From the NCBI GenBank assembly GCA_944384725.1, contig CALWUJ010000005.1, positions 46,253-110,252 on the forward strand: a stretch of 64,000 nucleotides of DNA, given 5' to 3'. Each line of letters starts with the position of its first letter. Position 1 is the stretch's first letter. The notes beneath the pieces were generated by a model, which was not told the DNA's origin, made no database searches, and saw only the letters and a program-made list of their open reading frames with translations. Source of the DNA: an uncultured Agathobaculum sp. GTDB taxonomy: Bacteria; Bacillota; Clostridia; Oscillospirales; Butyricicoccaceae. Shown piece after piece: positions 9,596 through 17,020 of this stretch. Position numbers and translations under genes: made by a program.

Positions 9596-10305
9596 AGGTT
9601 ATCCCGGCGATTGATCTCAAAGATGGGCAGTGTGTGCGCCTGAAAAAAGGCGATTATGATACGGTGCATAAAGTAGCCGAAGATGCGGTTGAGACTGCGC
9701 GCAAGTTCATGGCCGCGGGCGCGACGATGATCCATATGGTTGATCTGGACGCGGCGAAGGACGGCTCACATGCCAATTATGACGTGGTCGAGCGGGTCAT
9801 TCGTGAGACCGGCGCGGTGGTTGAACTGGGCGGCGGCGTCCGCACGATGCAGAATGTTGAGGCGGTGCTGGCACTTGGTGTAAAGCGCGTCATTATCGGT
9901 TCGGCGGCGGTGCGCAACCCGCAGTTTGTGGCGGAAGCGGTCAAAAAATACGGCGATAAAATCGCGGTCGGCATCGATGCGAAGTCGGAAACCGTGCGTA
10001 CCGATGGCTGGTTAGGCGACAGCGGCGAGAATTACATCTCGTTTGCCGAGCGCATGGAGTCTTACGGCGTGAAAACGATCATTTTCACTGATATCGACAA
10101 GGACGGCATGCTCGCCGGCCCGAACTTTGACCAGCTCGCAGCGCTGCGCGCGACCGTGTCCTGCCGCATTGCTGCGTCGGGCGGTGTGTCGACGCTTGAC
10201 GATATCCGTCAGCTCAAGCGGCTGGGCATTGATGCTGCCATTGCAGGCAAAGCAGTTTACACGGGCAAGCTTGATCTGCCCGCTGCCATCAAGGAGGCCG
10301 AATGA
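9592..10305 (+). CDS. hisA: Phosphoribosylformimino-5-aminoimidazole carboxamide ribotide isomerase
   Basis: ProFAR isomerase, fourth step of the pathway. 237 residues, a TIM barrel. It opens [15 protein letters not shown], with the catalytic aspartate in IDLKDG, and has the phosphate-binding GGGVRTMQN and the C-terminal [11 protein letters not shown] repeats shared with HisF. The second catalytic aspartate lies in [14 protein letters not shown] overlaps the hisH stop by four bases. Confidence 0.98.
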   Translation: MKVIPAIDLKDGQCVRLKKGDYDTVHKVAEDAVETARKFMAAGATMIHMVDLDAAKDGSHANYDVVERVIRETGAVVELGGGVRTMQNVEAVLALGVKRVIIGSAAVRNPQFVAEAVKKYGDKIAVGIDAKSETVRTDGWLGDSGENYISFAERMESYGVKTIIFTDIDKDGMLAGPNFDQLAALRATVSCRIAASGGVSTLDDIRQLKRLGIDAAIAGKAVYTGKLDLPAAIKEAE

Positions 10306-11069
10306 TGCTGGCCAAACGCATTATCCCTTGCCTGGATGTCAAGGACGGCCGGGTGGTCAAGGGCGTCAACTTCGTCGGCCTGCGTGATGCGGGTGATCCG
10401 GTGGAACTGGCGAAATTTTATTCGCAGGAGGGCGCGGACGAAATCGTATTCCTCGATATTACGGCGACAAGCGACGGCCGTGACACGATTGCGGACGTGG
10501 TGCGCCGCACCTGCCGCGAGGTATTCGTTCCGGTTACGGTCGGCGGCGGCATCCGCACAGTGGACGATTTTCGCGATATTCTGCGCGCAGGCGCGGACAA
10601 GATTTCGGTTAATTCGGCGGCGGTGAAAAATCCCGATCTGGTGAATGCTGCGGCAGAGAAATACGGCAGTCAGTGCGTGGTCGTTGCGATCGACGGCCGT
10701 TGGACGGGCAAGACGCCCTCGGGTTTTGAGGTTTACGTCGCGGGCGGCCGCACACCGACCGGTATCGATGCAGTCGCATGGGCGCGTGAGGTATATGAGC
10801 GCGGCGCGGGCGAGATACTGCTGACCTCGATGGACAAGGACGGCACGAAGTCGGGGTTTGACCTGGAATTGACGCGCGCAGTGGTTGACGCAGTCGGCAT
10901 TCCGGTCATTGCGTCTGGCGGCTGCGGCTCATTGGAGCACTTCTCCGAGGTGTTCGAGAAAACAGGCTGCGACGCGGCGCTTGCCGCCAGCCTGTTTCAC
11001 TATGGCGAGCTGACGGTAGGGCAGGTCAAGACGCATCTGCACGAAAAAAATATTCCGGTGAGGTTGTAA
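10305..11069 (+). CDS. hisF: Imidazole glycerol phosphate synthase, cyclase subunit
   Basis: TIM-barrel cyclase that works with HisH to make imidazole glycerol phosphate and AICAR. About 254 residues. Signature motifs are [38 protein letters not shown] and [11 protein letters not shown]. Two adjacent ATG codons occur; I prefer the second (10305) because AAGGAGG then sits seven bases away and the product begins MLAKRI as usual. It overlaps the hisA stop by one base. Confidence 0.98.
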   Translation: MLAKRIIPCLDVKDGRVVKGVNFVGLRDAGDPVELAKFYSQEGADEIVFLDITATSDGRDTIADVVRRTCREVFVPVTVGGGIRTVDDFRDILRAGADKISVNSAAVKNPDLVNAAAEKYGSQCVVVAIDGRWTGKTPSGFEVYVAGGRTPTGIDAVAWAREVYERGAGEILLTSMDKDGTKSGFDLELTRAVVDAVGIPVIASGGCGSLEHFSEVFEKTGCDAALAASLFHYGELTVGQVKTHLHEKNIPVRL

Positions 11070-11072
11070 GAG

Positions 11073-11405
11073 ATGGATTTGAGCAAGTTTTTTGTCAAAG
11101 CGCCGCTCATTCCGGTGATTTGTCAGGACGAGCGAAACGGCGAGGTGCTGATGCTGGGTTATGCCAATGAAGAGGCACTCAAGTTGACTATGGACACCGG
11201 CACGGCGTGGTTTTTCTCGCGCTCGAGGCAGAAGCTGTGGAACAAGGGCGAGACTTCGGGCAACTTTATTTTTGTCAGTAAGATACTGTCCGATTGTGAT
11301 GATGATACACTGATTTATGTCGGCATACCCAAGGGGCCGGTCTGTCATACGGGCAACCGCACCTGCTTCTACACCACCTTGTGGGAAAAGGAGGAGCAGG
11401 CGTGA
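11073..11405 (+). CDS. hisI: Phosphoribosyl-AMP cyclohydrolase
   Basis: Opens the adenine ring of phosphoribosyl-AMP, third step of the pathway. 110 residues, a free-standing HisI not fused to HisE. The zinc and magnesium motifs are recognisable: [23 protein letters not shown], and [13 protein letters not shown] near the C-terminus. Three bases separate it from hisF. Its stop overlaps the ATG of a small ORF (TGATG). Confidence 0.97.
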   Translation: MDLSKFFVKAPLIPVICQDERNGEVLMLGYANEEALKLTMDTGTAWFFSRSRQKLWNKGETSGNFIFVSKILSDCDDDTLIYVGIPKGPVCHTGNRTCFYTTLWEKEEQA

Positions 11406-11504
11406 TGGCATTTCCTTTGGTGACCGTGGGGCTTTGTGGTCGGTGCGGTCGTGGCGATTGCGCTGATCGCAGCGCTTGTCCTGCTGATTACCAAGCGGCA
11501 GTGA
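11405..11504 (+). CDS. Possible 32-residue single-pass membrane protein with an apparent one-base frameshift
   Basis: ATG at 11405 overlaps the hisI stop and has AAAGGAGGA about ten bases upstream. Read straight, the frame becomes Cys/Gly/Arg-rich after ten residues and ends at 11518. Skipping one G of the GGGG run (11428-11431) moves into a frame coding VGFVVGAVVAIALIAALVLL followed by a KRQ tail and a stop at 11502-11504, a convincing transmembrane helix with a positive end. The base is either a sequencing or assembly error, a real mutation, or a recoding site. I do not recognise a family. Confidence 0.5.
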
Positions 11505-11534
11505 CCGAAGAAAAATGATAGGAGGACGAATGAC

Positions 11535-11858
11535 ATGAATTCGTTTGAACAGATGGAGGCGGTCATCGCGCAGCGCCGCGCGGAGCCGCAGGAAAATTCC
11601 TATACCTGCTACCTGTTTGAAAAGGGTCTGGACAAGATCCTCAAAAAGGTGGGCGAGGAGTGCGCGGAGACGATTATCGCCGCCAAAAACGGCGATAAGG
11701 CAGAACTGGTTGGCGAGATCAACGATGTGTTTTATCACATGATGGTCATGATGAACGAATGCGGCGTGACGCTTGAGGACGTATGCGCGGAGATGGATAA
11801 GCGCGCGGAGAAGATCGGCAACCTCAAGCAGTTCCACGTTTCCGACCATAACACCTGA
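11535..11858 (+). CDS. hisE: Phosphoribosyl-ATP diphosphatase
   Basis: Second step of histidine synthesis, releasing pyrophosphate from phosphoribosyl-ATP. 107 residues, a MazG-like all-alpha NTP hydrolase. The metal-binding pattern VGEECAETIIAAKNGDK with the later GEINDVFYHMMVMM is typical of HisE. TAGGAGG lies nine bases before the ATG. It is the last gene of the operon and is followed by a hairpin terminator. Confidence 0.96.
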   Translation: MNSFEQMEAVIAQRRAEPQENSYTCYLFEKGLDKILKKVGEECAETIIAAKNGDKAELVGEINDVFYHMMVMMNECGVTLEDVCAEMDKRAEKIGNLKQFHVSDHNT

Positions 11859-11951
11859 TTTTACAACAGAACAAATCCCTTTCCTGCATCGTGTTTATGA
11901 TAGAAGCATGCAAGGCCGTCAAACGTATTTTTAGGCAGGAGGAGAAAATTT

Positions 11952-11995
11952 CCCTCGAATTTTGCAGTGTGGCTGTAACGATTCGGGGGTTTTTT
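11952..11995 (+). terminator. Terminator of the histidine operon
   Basis: A nine-base stem, CCCTCGAAT (11952-11960) pairing with ATTCGGGGG (11981-11989) with one G-U pair, is followed by six T. The loop is about 20 bases, which is large. Confidence 0.6.
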
Positions 11996-12130
11996 GACTC
12001 TTATAGATAGAGGCTGCGGAAACCTTCAGAAAACTTTAAGAATTTTCGCGGCAAAATCCTAAGAATATCCTGCTATGCTGGGTATATCAGACAGGCTGTT
12101 CGTGTGGCAGCCGGAAAGGGGAAAACTGAT

Positions 12131-13036
12131 ATGACGACTCGTTATGCTGTGATAGAGAGACAGGAACAGACCCCGCGCACTGCGTCTCGCCCGGCACGGC
12201 GGCGCACCCGCCGTAAAGCGCACAAGCGCCGGCATCCGTTCCGGCTTCTCATGATATTGCTTGTGCTGGGGGCTGTGGTTTGCTTTTTACCGCGTGTTGC
12301 AACCGGCGGCATGGCTGTGCTGCGCTGGCAATTGGACGGGGTGGACGTCAAAAGCGGCACAGCTGCGGAAATTTTTCAGATATCGCTGACGGATAGCCGT
12401 GCAGGTGAGATTTTGCAGCATCCGGAAAACTATCCGCCTGCGCTGCTCGAACTGTTGGCGGGCAATCATGAGACGCTGGACTTTGTGCTGGACTATCCGG
12501 CGCATCACGCGGATGCACCTGCCGAAAGCCTGACCGAACCGCTGGATACCGTGCCGTTGCTGCTGCAATGGGATGGCCGCTGGGGGTATCAGGATTATGG
12601 CAGCAGCTCGATCGCGGTCAGCGGCTGCGCACCGACCAGCCTTTCGATCGCGGCGGCCTATCTGACCGGAGACAGCACGGTTACGCCGTATCAGGTGGCA
12701 CGCTATGCTGCCGAGCATGGGTATTACATACCGGGGCAGGGAACAAGCTGGTCGCTGCTGAGCGAGGGCGCTGCGGCATTCGGGATCAGCTGTCGTCAGC
12801 TTTCTCTGGACAAGGCACAGATCGACGCGGCGCTGGACGCAGGCCAACCGGTGATTTGCTCGATGCTGCCGGGCGATTTTACGACCGAAGGACACTTTAT
12901 CGTGCTGGCTGGACGGGCTTCTGACGGTGCATATGAAGTGCGCGATCCGAATAGCGTTAAGCGCAGCGAAAAAACATGGTCTTATGACCGGCTTTCCGGT
13001 CAGATCGCAGCACTGTGGGCTTGTTCCCGCGCATGA
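12131..13036 (+). CDS. Membrane-anchored C39-like cysteine peptidase
   Basis: 301 residues. A strongly basic N-terminus of about 35 residues precedes one transmembrane helix (LLMILLVLGAVVCFLP), so the rest should be outside the cell. The C-terminal half is a papain-like C39_2 domain: WDGRWGYQDYG, then the catalytic cysteine C166 in SGCAPTSL, H255 in EGHFIVLAG and D272 in VRDPN. Unlike bacteriocin C39 exporters there is no ABC transporter part. The ATG at 12131 is chosen for the upstream GAAAGGGG; the frame extends to 12104. Substrate unknown. Confidence 0.85.
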   Translation: MTTRYAVIERQEQTPRTASRPARRRTRRKAHKRRHPFRLLMILLVLGAVVCFLPRVATGGMAVLRWQLDGVDVKSGTAAEIFQISLTDSRAGEILQHPENYPPALLELLAGNHETLDFVLDYPAHHADAPAESLTEPLDTVPLLLQWDGRWGYQDYGSSSIAVSGCAPTSLSIAAAYLTGDSTVTPYQVARYAAEHGYYIPGQGTSWSLLSEGAAAFGISCRQLSLDKAQIDAALDAGQPVICSMLPGDFTTEGHFIVLAGRASDGAYEVRDPNSVKRSEKTWSYDRLSGQIAALWACSRA

Positions 13037-13041
13037 TTTGG

Positions 13042-13068
13042 AAAGGGGCGCATTTGCGCCCCTTTGTC
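13042..13068 (+). terminator. Terminator after the C39-like gene
   Basis: AAAGGGGCGC pairs with GCGCCCCTTT around a three- to four-base loop and runs into TTTGTCTT, just behind the stop at 13036. Confidence 0.75.
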
Positions 13069-13117
13069 TTGCCTGTGATGGAAAAACATGATATGCTGGT
13101 GCAGAGGTGAAATAATC

Positions 13118-13597
13118 ATGCGCAGAAAAGACAGAGAAATCACAGGACGGGAAAATATTGAGCCGATTTTGCAGGCGTGCAAAACCTGCCGTCTGGCGAT
13201 GATCGCAGACGGTATGCCGTATGTCATTCCGCTGAATTTTGGCTATACATGGGATGAGAGCGGATTGACCATCTATTTTCACAGCGGTATCAAAGGCAAA
13301 AAGATCGATGCGCTGCGCGCAGACCCGCGCGTGTGCTTTGAGATGGATACCGAAATGGGTCTGACTGGCGAAGGCGATCTGGCTTGCCGGTACAGCTTTG
13401 CATTTTCGTCTGTCGTAGGATACGGCAGCATACAGTTTGCGCAGAATAACGAGGAAAAGCGCCGCGGCTTTGACATTATCATGGAGCATCAGACCGGACG
13501 GGGAGACTGGTCATATACAGATGCTGCGCTGTCTGTGGCTGAAGTGTTCTGGGTGCATGCGGATTCGTTTGAGGGCTCGCAAAAGCTGCCGAAATGA
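13118..13597 (+). CDS. Pyridoxamine 5'-phosphate oxidase-like FMN-binding protein (NimA-like)
   Basis: 159 residues. The pattern MRRKDREITG, then LAMIADGMPYVIPLNFGY and FHSGIKGKKIDAL, is that of the split-barrel FMN-binding family that includes NimA 5-nitroimidazole reductases and many uncharacterised flavoproteins. Substrate cannot be told from sequence, and nitroimidazole resistance should not be assumed. The ATG at 13118 has GAGGTGA eight bases upstream. It converges with the next gene across a shared terminator. Confidence 0.8.
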   Translation: MRRKDREITGRENIEPILQACKTCRLAMIADGMPYVIPLNFGYTWDESGLTIYFHSGIKGKKIDALRADPRVCFEMDTEMGLTGEGDLACRYSFAFSSVVGYGSIQFAQNNEEKRRGFDIIMEHQTGRGDWSYTDAALSVAEVFWVHADSFEGSQKLPK

Positions 13598-13624
13598 TAC
13601 AGTGTTTGGCAAACGGAACAAAAG

Positions 13625-13661
13625 AAAACCGCCGGAAACCAGCTTGGTTTCCGGCGGTTTT
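13625..13661. terminator. Bidirectional terminator between convergent genes
   Basis: A 16-base perfect stem, AAAACCGCCGGAAACC paired with its complement around a five-base loop, has A-run and T-run flanks so it can stop transcription from both sides. Confidence 0.9.
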
Positions 13662-13678
13662 GTATTCTCACAAAGAGA

Positions 13679-14278
13679 TTATTCCCAGAAGTGCTGTGCG
13701 ATCTGGTCAGCTTGTGCTTCTGCCTCGCATAGCAGTGCTTCTGCATCGTTACCGACAATATCCAGTCCCTCCGCTGCAAGCGTGTCAAAGCGACCTTGGC
13801 TGAGCAGTTTGCAGATTGACCGCAGGTAGGCGGAAGCGTGATCCGTGAGCATGGGGTCTGTGTTATCCACAATACCGCCGCGGGTGGTGACATAAACAAA
13901 CCGCTGCAAGCGGCAGTCGCCTACCGGATAGTTGTCGCTGCCGTAGTGGAAGGTCAGGCCGGTGACACATAGGCGTTCCAGATAATTGCGTACCATCGAC
14001 GGCACGCTCAGATCCCAGAAAGGACAGGCCAGCACGACCGCGTCCGCATTTTTGAACTGGTTGGCAAGTGCAAAAAACGGCAGACTGAACGCACCGGACG
14101 CGGAAAGCGCATCGCGTTCCGCGATGTCCTTAGCATCATAGGGGGTCAGGTGCAGCGCGGGCAGAGCGAGCACCTCGATCTCGGCGTCCGGAATCTGACG
14201 AATCAGCCGCTGTGCGAGACGAAGGGTGCGGGAGTTAGCTCCGCGGATGCATCCGTTGACAAACAGTACTTTTTTCAT
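13679..14278 (-). CDS. NAD(P)H-dependent flavodoxin-fold oxidoreductase
   Basis: 199 residues. It opens KKVLFVNGCIRGANSRTLRLA, the phosphate-binding turn of the NQO1/azoreductase flavodoxin-like fold, and continues with ADAVVLACPFWDLSVPSMVRNYLE, the second FMN contact. It probably reduces quinones, azo compounds or similar acceptors with NAD(P)H. GGAGT lies before the ATG at 14278, inside the end of the upstream zinc-ribbon gene, so the two form a leftward operon. The frame extends further upstream but that part is not coding-like. Confidence 0.85.
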   Translation of the reverse strand: MKKVLFVNGCIRGANSRTLRLAQRLIRQIPDAEIEVLALPALHLTPYDAKDIAERDALSASGAFSLPFFALANQFKNADAVVLACPFWDLSVPSMVRNYLERLCVTGLTFHYGSDNYPVGDCRLQRFVYVTTRGGIVDNTDPMLTDHASAYLRSICKLLSQGRFDTLAAEGLDIVGNDAEALLCEAEAQADQIAQHFWE

Positions 14279-14285
14279 ATCGGTT

Positions 14286-14693
14286 TTACTCCTTTGGCAG
14301 TTGTTTGCCGCACTTGCGGCAGAAGGCAAAATCACTTTGCACCGACGCGCCGCAATATGGGCAGAAGCTGCCGCTGGTTGGCGGAACATCCGGCGTATGC
14401 TTGGGCTTGCCGCCAAAACGCTGGTTGAGCGGGTCGGGTTCTTCGGTGTCATCCGTGATATCGAATTCGGAATAGCGGTTTTCGCCGGTGGCGTTCTTGA
14501 AGTTGTAAACCGCATTGACAACACCGATGATGATGAACAGCACGCCGAACAGCGGGAAGATGATGCCGACAAGGCCAAAGCCCTGTGTCATGGATGCGGC
14601 AAGCACGGTCCAAAAGATGCCGAATACAATGCCGAACACAGCGCCAAAGCCGCCCATCATGGAAGGGCCACGGCCGGGTTTGATGCTTTTCAT
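14286..14693 (-). CDS. Zinc-ribbon membrane protein
   Basis: 135 residues. Two hydrophobic segments near residues 15-35 and 40-62 (GAVFGIVFGIFWTVL, GIIFPLFGVLFIIIG) are followed by an acidic linker and a C-terminal zinc ribbon with C111, C114, C125 and C128 (CPYC, CRKC). Such proteins are common in Clostridia; the function is not known. GGTGGAG precedes the start. The oxidoreductase gene follows eight bases downstream. Confidence 0.8.
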   Translation of the reverse strand: MKSIKPGRGPSMMGGFGAVFGIVFGIFWTVLAASMTQGFGLVGIIFPLFGVLFIIIGVVNAVYNFKNATGENRYSEFDITDDTEEPDPLNQRFGGKPKHTPDVPPTSGSFCPYCGASVQSDFAFCRKCGKQLPKE

Positions 14694-14716
14694 AGTACTC
14701 CACCTGCCTTTGCTTC

Positions 14717-14745
14717 ATCATAGCACAGGGAAGGTCAAAAGACAA
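14717..14745 (-). promoter_or_regulatory. Promoter of the zinc-ribbon/oxidoreductase operon
   Basis: On the minus strand, TTGTCT (14740-14745) and TATGAT (14717-14722) stand 17 bases apart, ending 24 bases before the start codon. Confidence 0.6.
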
Positions 14746-14746
14746 G

Positions 14747-14775
14747 AAAACCGCTCCTTTTTTTGAAAGGAGCGG
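14747..14775 (-). terminator. Terminator of the rubredoxin gene
   Basis: CCGCTCCTTT pairs with AAAGGAGCGG around a short loop. Read leftward it is followed by TTTTC, just past the stop of the minus-strand flavin reductase-rubredoxin gene. Confidence 0.75.
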
Positions 14776-14794
14776 AAAAGGATGGGTATGATAT

Positions 14795-15427
14795 TTAAGC
14801 TTCGCTGCGCTTGACAAATTTGCTGCGCGGAGCGCGGCAAATCGGGCAAACATAGTCGTCCGGGATGGACTCGTCCAGACGGACATAGCCGCAGACCGTG
14901 CATTTCCAACCGGCATCCGGGCCAACCTCATGATAAACGGGCGCTGCGGGGGGCGCGTCCTTGCCGCGGTTTTCCAGAGCTTTGACGGTCAGGCAGTCAC
15001 CGTCCGCAAGCACTTCGGCATCGGTCAGTTCGCAGATAAACAGCGTGTACGAGCCAATGGCAACCGTTTCCGTTACACGCAGGCTCAAGCGGGAAACCAT
15101 GCCGTCCTTGAGGAACGGGCAGCCGTTGGCATCGGTTTCAAACGGGAACGAAGCGAACTTATCGACCGCGCGACCGGATTTGTAGCCGAATTCGTTGACG
15201 ATTTTTTCGTCAGCATCCTGCGCAAGCAGGGTTACAGCGGCAACGCCGCTCTTTTTCAGTGCCGCGCTGGTAGCCGAGTCGTTGTTGAGGGACAGCGTAA
15301 ACTTCGGCGGACGGGAAGAGGTCACCTGATGGAGCGAATTGATGATGCAGCCGAAATTCTTGCCATCGGCCACGGTTGAGATCAGCGCAAGACTATAATC
15401 GAGCTTTTTGTAGGCGGCGTTATTCAT
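14795..15427 (-). CDS. Flavin reductase-rubredoxin fusion (high-molecular-weight rubredoxin type)
   Basis: 210 residues. Residues 1 to about 150 are an FMN-binding flavin reductase-like split barrel (YKKLDYSLALISTVADGKNFGC). Residues 172-203 are a rubredoxin with the iron ligands C176, C179, C194 and C197 (CTVCGY, CPICRAP). This arrangement is that of Hrb proteins, which pass electrons from NADH or reduced flavin to flavodiiron proteins. An FprA-type flavodiiron protein is encoded at 53.5 kb and is a possible partner. The likely role is removal of O2 or NO in an anaerobe. Confidence 0.92.
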   Translation of the reverse strand: MNNAAYKKLDYSLALISTVADGKNFGCIINSLHQVTSSRPPKFTLSLNNDSATSAALKKSGVAAVTLLAQDADEKIVNEFGYKSGRAVDKFASFPFETDANGCPFLKDGMVSRLSLRVTETVAIGSYTLFICELTDAEVLADGDCLTVKALENRGKDAPPAAPVYHEVGPDAGWKCTVCGYVRLDESIPDDYVCPICRAPRSKFVKRSEA

Positions 15428-15546
15428 AGAGCAGCTCCCTTTCTTATGCTATTAAAATCAATTACTAATTACAAACCAATACTACCACATATGAAAGGGA
15501 AATGCTACATCAAAAGCACCAAAGTTGCAGGGCAGAATTTAGGGAA

Positions 15547-15888
15547 TCATAACAGATTGATGAAGCTGGGGCGTTCCAGATCAGGCAGGTGGTTGAGTTG
15601 GGCGAGCAGTTCCGTGCGGTCGAGCACAAAATCCTCCGAGTTTTCATCTTTTTCGTATGCGGCAAGCACGCGGTCAAACAGGCGGTCGGCCAGATCGATT
15701 TCGTCATGCAGCAGCAGAGAACCGAGCAAAAGCTGTGCATCATCCCAGTGCTGGTGCGCCTTGTCCAGATCGCCTGCTTTGATTTCGCGGACAATGCGGT
15801 CGGTCACTTGTTCCACCGCATGCAGGCTCCACCAGCTGCCCCAAATGAGAAGCGCCAGCAACAGCAGAGCAATGCATAGACGCCGCAT
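15547..15888 (-). CDS. DUF4363 family protein
   Basis: 113 residues from the ATG at 15888. An N-terminal transmembrane helix (LCIALLLLALLIWGSWW) is followed by a helical, charged domain with W/H near DKAHQHWDDAQLLL, which is typical of DUF4363. AAAGGAG lies upstream inside the preceding gene. DUF421 followed directly by DUF4363 is a recurrent gene pair in Firmicutes. Function unknown, possibly membrane-associated and linked to sporulation or envelope stress. Confidence 0.8.
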   Translation of the reverse strand: MRRLCIALLLLALLIWGSWWSLHAVEQVTDRIVREIKAGDLDKAHQHWDDAQLLLGSLLLHDEIDLADRLFDRVLAAYEKDENSEDFVLDRTELLAQLNHLPDLERPSFINLL

Positions 15889-15889
15889 A

Positions 15890-16564
15890 TCAGCGTTTCT
15901 CCTTTCTTTGAATGAAGCTGTTGCCGCAGTCATCCAGCGTCATCAGGAACACATCAGATACGGCAAGGCTTTGGTTTCTCAGTCGGTTTTCGATATCTTT
16001 GGGATCAAGCTGCAACAGACGAAGCGAACGGCGCACCAGCTGACCGTCGGACACGACAACCAGCGGCAGACCGGTATCCTTGGGCGTGATGCCCAGCATT
16101 TCCGCCGTGACCGGCTGCTGCGGCTGTTTGAGGATGACCGACAGCGTGCCGTCCGGTTCGATCACGCCATATTTCACATCGGACACCGAGGCGACATTTT
16201 GTTTGCGCAGTGTCTCGATGATCTCATCGGTGGTCAGACGCATTTCGCGCAGCTTGGGGATATCCAGCTGTCCGCCGCGGATGATAATGGCGGGCTGACC
16301 GTTGAGCAGCCGCCGGAATGTGCGGCTTTTCAGCGCAATCCAGCTGAGCAGGATCTCGAGGACGATAAGCGTAGCGATGGGGACCAGCCCGGCAAACATG
16401 GGGATGCCCAGATCCTGCATGGGAACGGCAGCCAAATCGGAAACCAGAATGGTGATGACCAGTTCGGACGGATCGAGTTCACCGATCTGGCGTTTGCCCA
16501 TCAGACGTACCGCAGCGATGACGGCAAAGTATAATATCAGCGTGCGAAGCAGAGGGACTGCCAT
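15890..16564 (-). CDS. DUF421 membrane protein (YetF/YcaP family)
   Basis: 224 residues. Two to three N-terminal transmembrane helices (LLRTLILYFAVIAAVRLMGKRQIGEL, FAGLVPIATLIVLEILLSW) are followed by the family's soluble DUF421 domain. The motif MGKRQIGELDPSELVITILVSDLAA is diagnostic. One base separates its stop from the DUF4363 start. The family's molecular job is not established. Confidence 0.9.
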   Translation of the reverse strand: MAVPLLRTLILYFAVIAAVRLMGKRQIGELDPSELVITILVSDLAAVPMQDLGIPMFAGLVPIATLIVLEILLSWIALKSRTFRRLLNGQPAIIIRGGQLDIPKLREMRLTTDEIIETLRKQNVASVSDVKYGVIEPDGTLSVILKQPQQPVTAEMLGITPKDTGLPLVVVSDGQLVRRSLRLLQLDPKDIENRLRNQSLAVSDVFLMTLDDCGNSFIQRKEKR

Positions 16565-16664
16565 TTTTCGGCCTCTTTTCTATCAGGATTTATCGGTAGT
16601 ATAGCACAAAAACGGAAGAATATACCCGGTTAGGAATTTAACAAAGTAAAATGCGAAAAAGTTG

Positions 16665-16693
16665 TTGACATTCGCTCAGAGCGGATTTATAAT
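16665..16693 (+). promoter_or_regulatory. Promoter of the ilv T-box operon
   Basis: A perfect consensus: TTGACA (16665-16670), 17 bases, TATAAT (16688-16693). Transcription should begin near 16700, at the base of the T-box leader. Confidence 0.9.
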
Positions 16694-16704
16694 ATGAATT
16701 ACAT

Positions 16705-16990
16705 TTTGAACAACGCAAGTTGGCGATGACCGGAAAAGTAGCGTCTGGAATCCACAAGAGAGAGCCGCCGGGTGGTGCGAGGCGGTGGAGGAAGGAAAGT
16801 GCGAAAGTCCTCCGTGAGCCGAGCGTCTGAAATGGGATGAAACAGGGCCCTGTGTAAGGCGTTCCGCGCGATCTGCGTTAAAAGATCAACTGAGTGGCCG
16901 CAGCATGCAATGCATGAAGCGCGGCAAGAAGAGTGGTACCGCAGAGGAATAGTCTTTGTCTCTTTGTAGAGACAGAGGCTTTTTTTATTT
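16705..16990 (+). ncRNA. T-box riboswitch leader of ilvB
   Basis: The leader holds the AGTA element of the specifier loop (near 16737), the stem-I distal features GAGAGCCGCC and GGTGCGAGGCGG, and the nearly invariant T-box bulge sequence AGAGTGGTACCGC (16930-16942). Directly after it, GTCTTTGTCTC pairs with GAGACAGAGGC and is followed by seven T (16952-16987), the terminator that competes with the antiterminator. Uncharged tRNA should allow read-through into ilvBNCD. I could not settle which specifier codon is used. Confidence 0.9.
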
Positions 16991-17020
16991 TTGTGATTTG
17001 AGGAAAGGAGGCGGATTCGC

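Noticed and set aside
11405-11518. The straight 37-codon reading of the small ORF between hisI and hisE
   Set aside because: After ten residues it becomes rich in Cys, Gly, Arg and Asp with no structure, whereas the frame shifted by one base gives a clear membrane helix; I therefore describe the shifted reading instead.
12035-12066. Two TAAGAAT motifs before the C39-like protease as OmpR-type direct repeats
   Set aside because: They are 23 bases apart with poor similarity around them, and I see no clear promoter to anchor them.
13118-13597. Calling the FMN protein a nitroimidazole resistance gene
   Set aside because: The split-barrel family is broad and the substrate-determining residues cannot be judged by eye.
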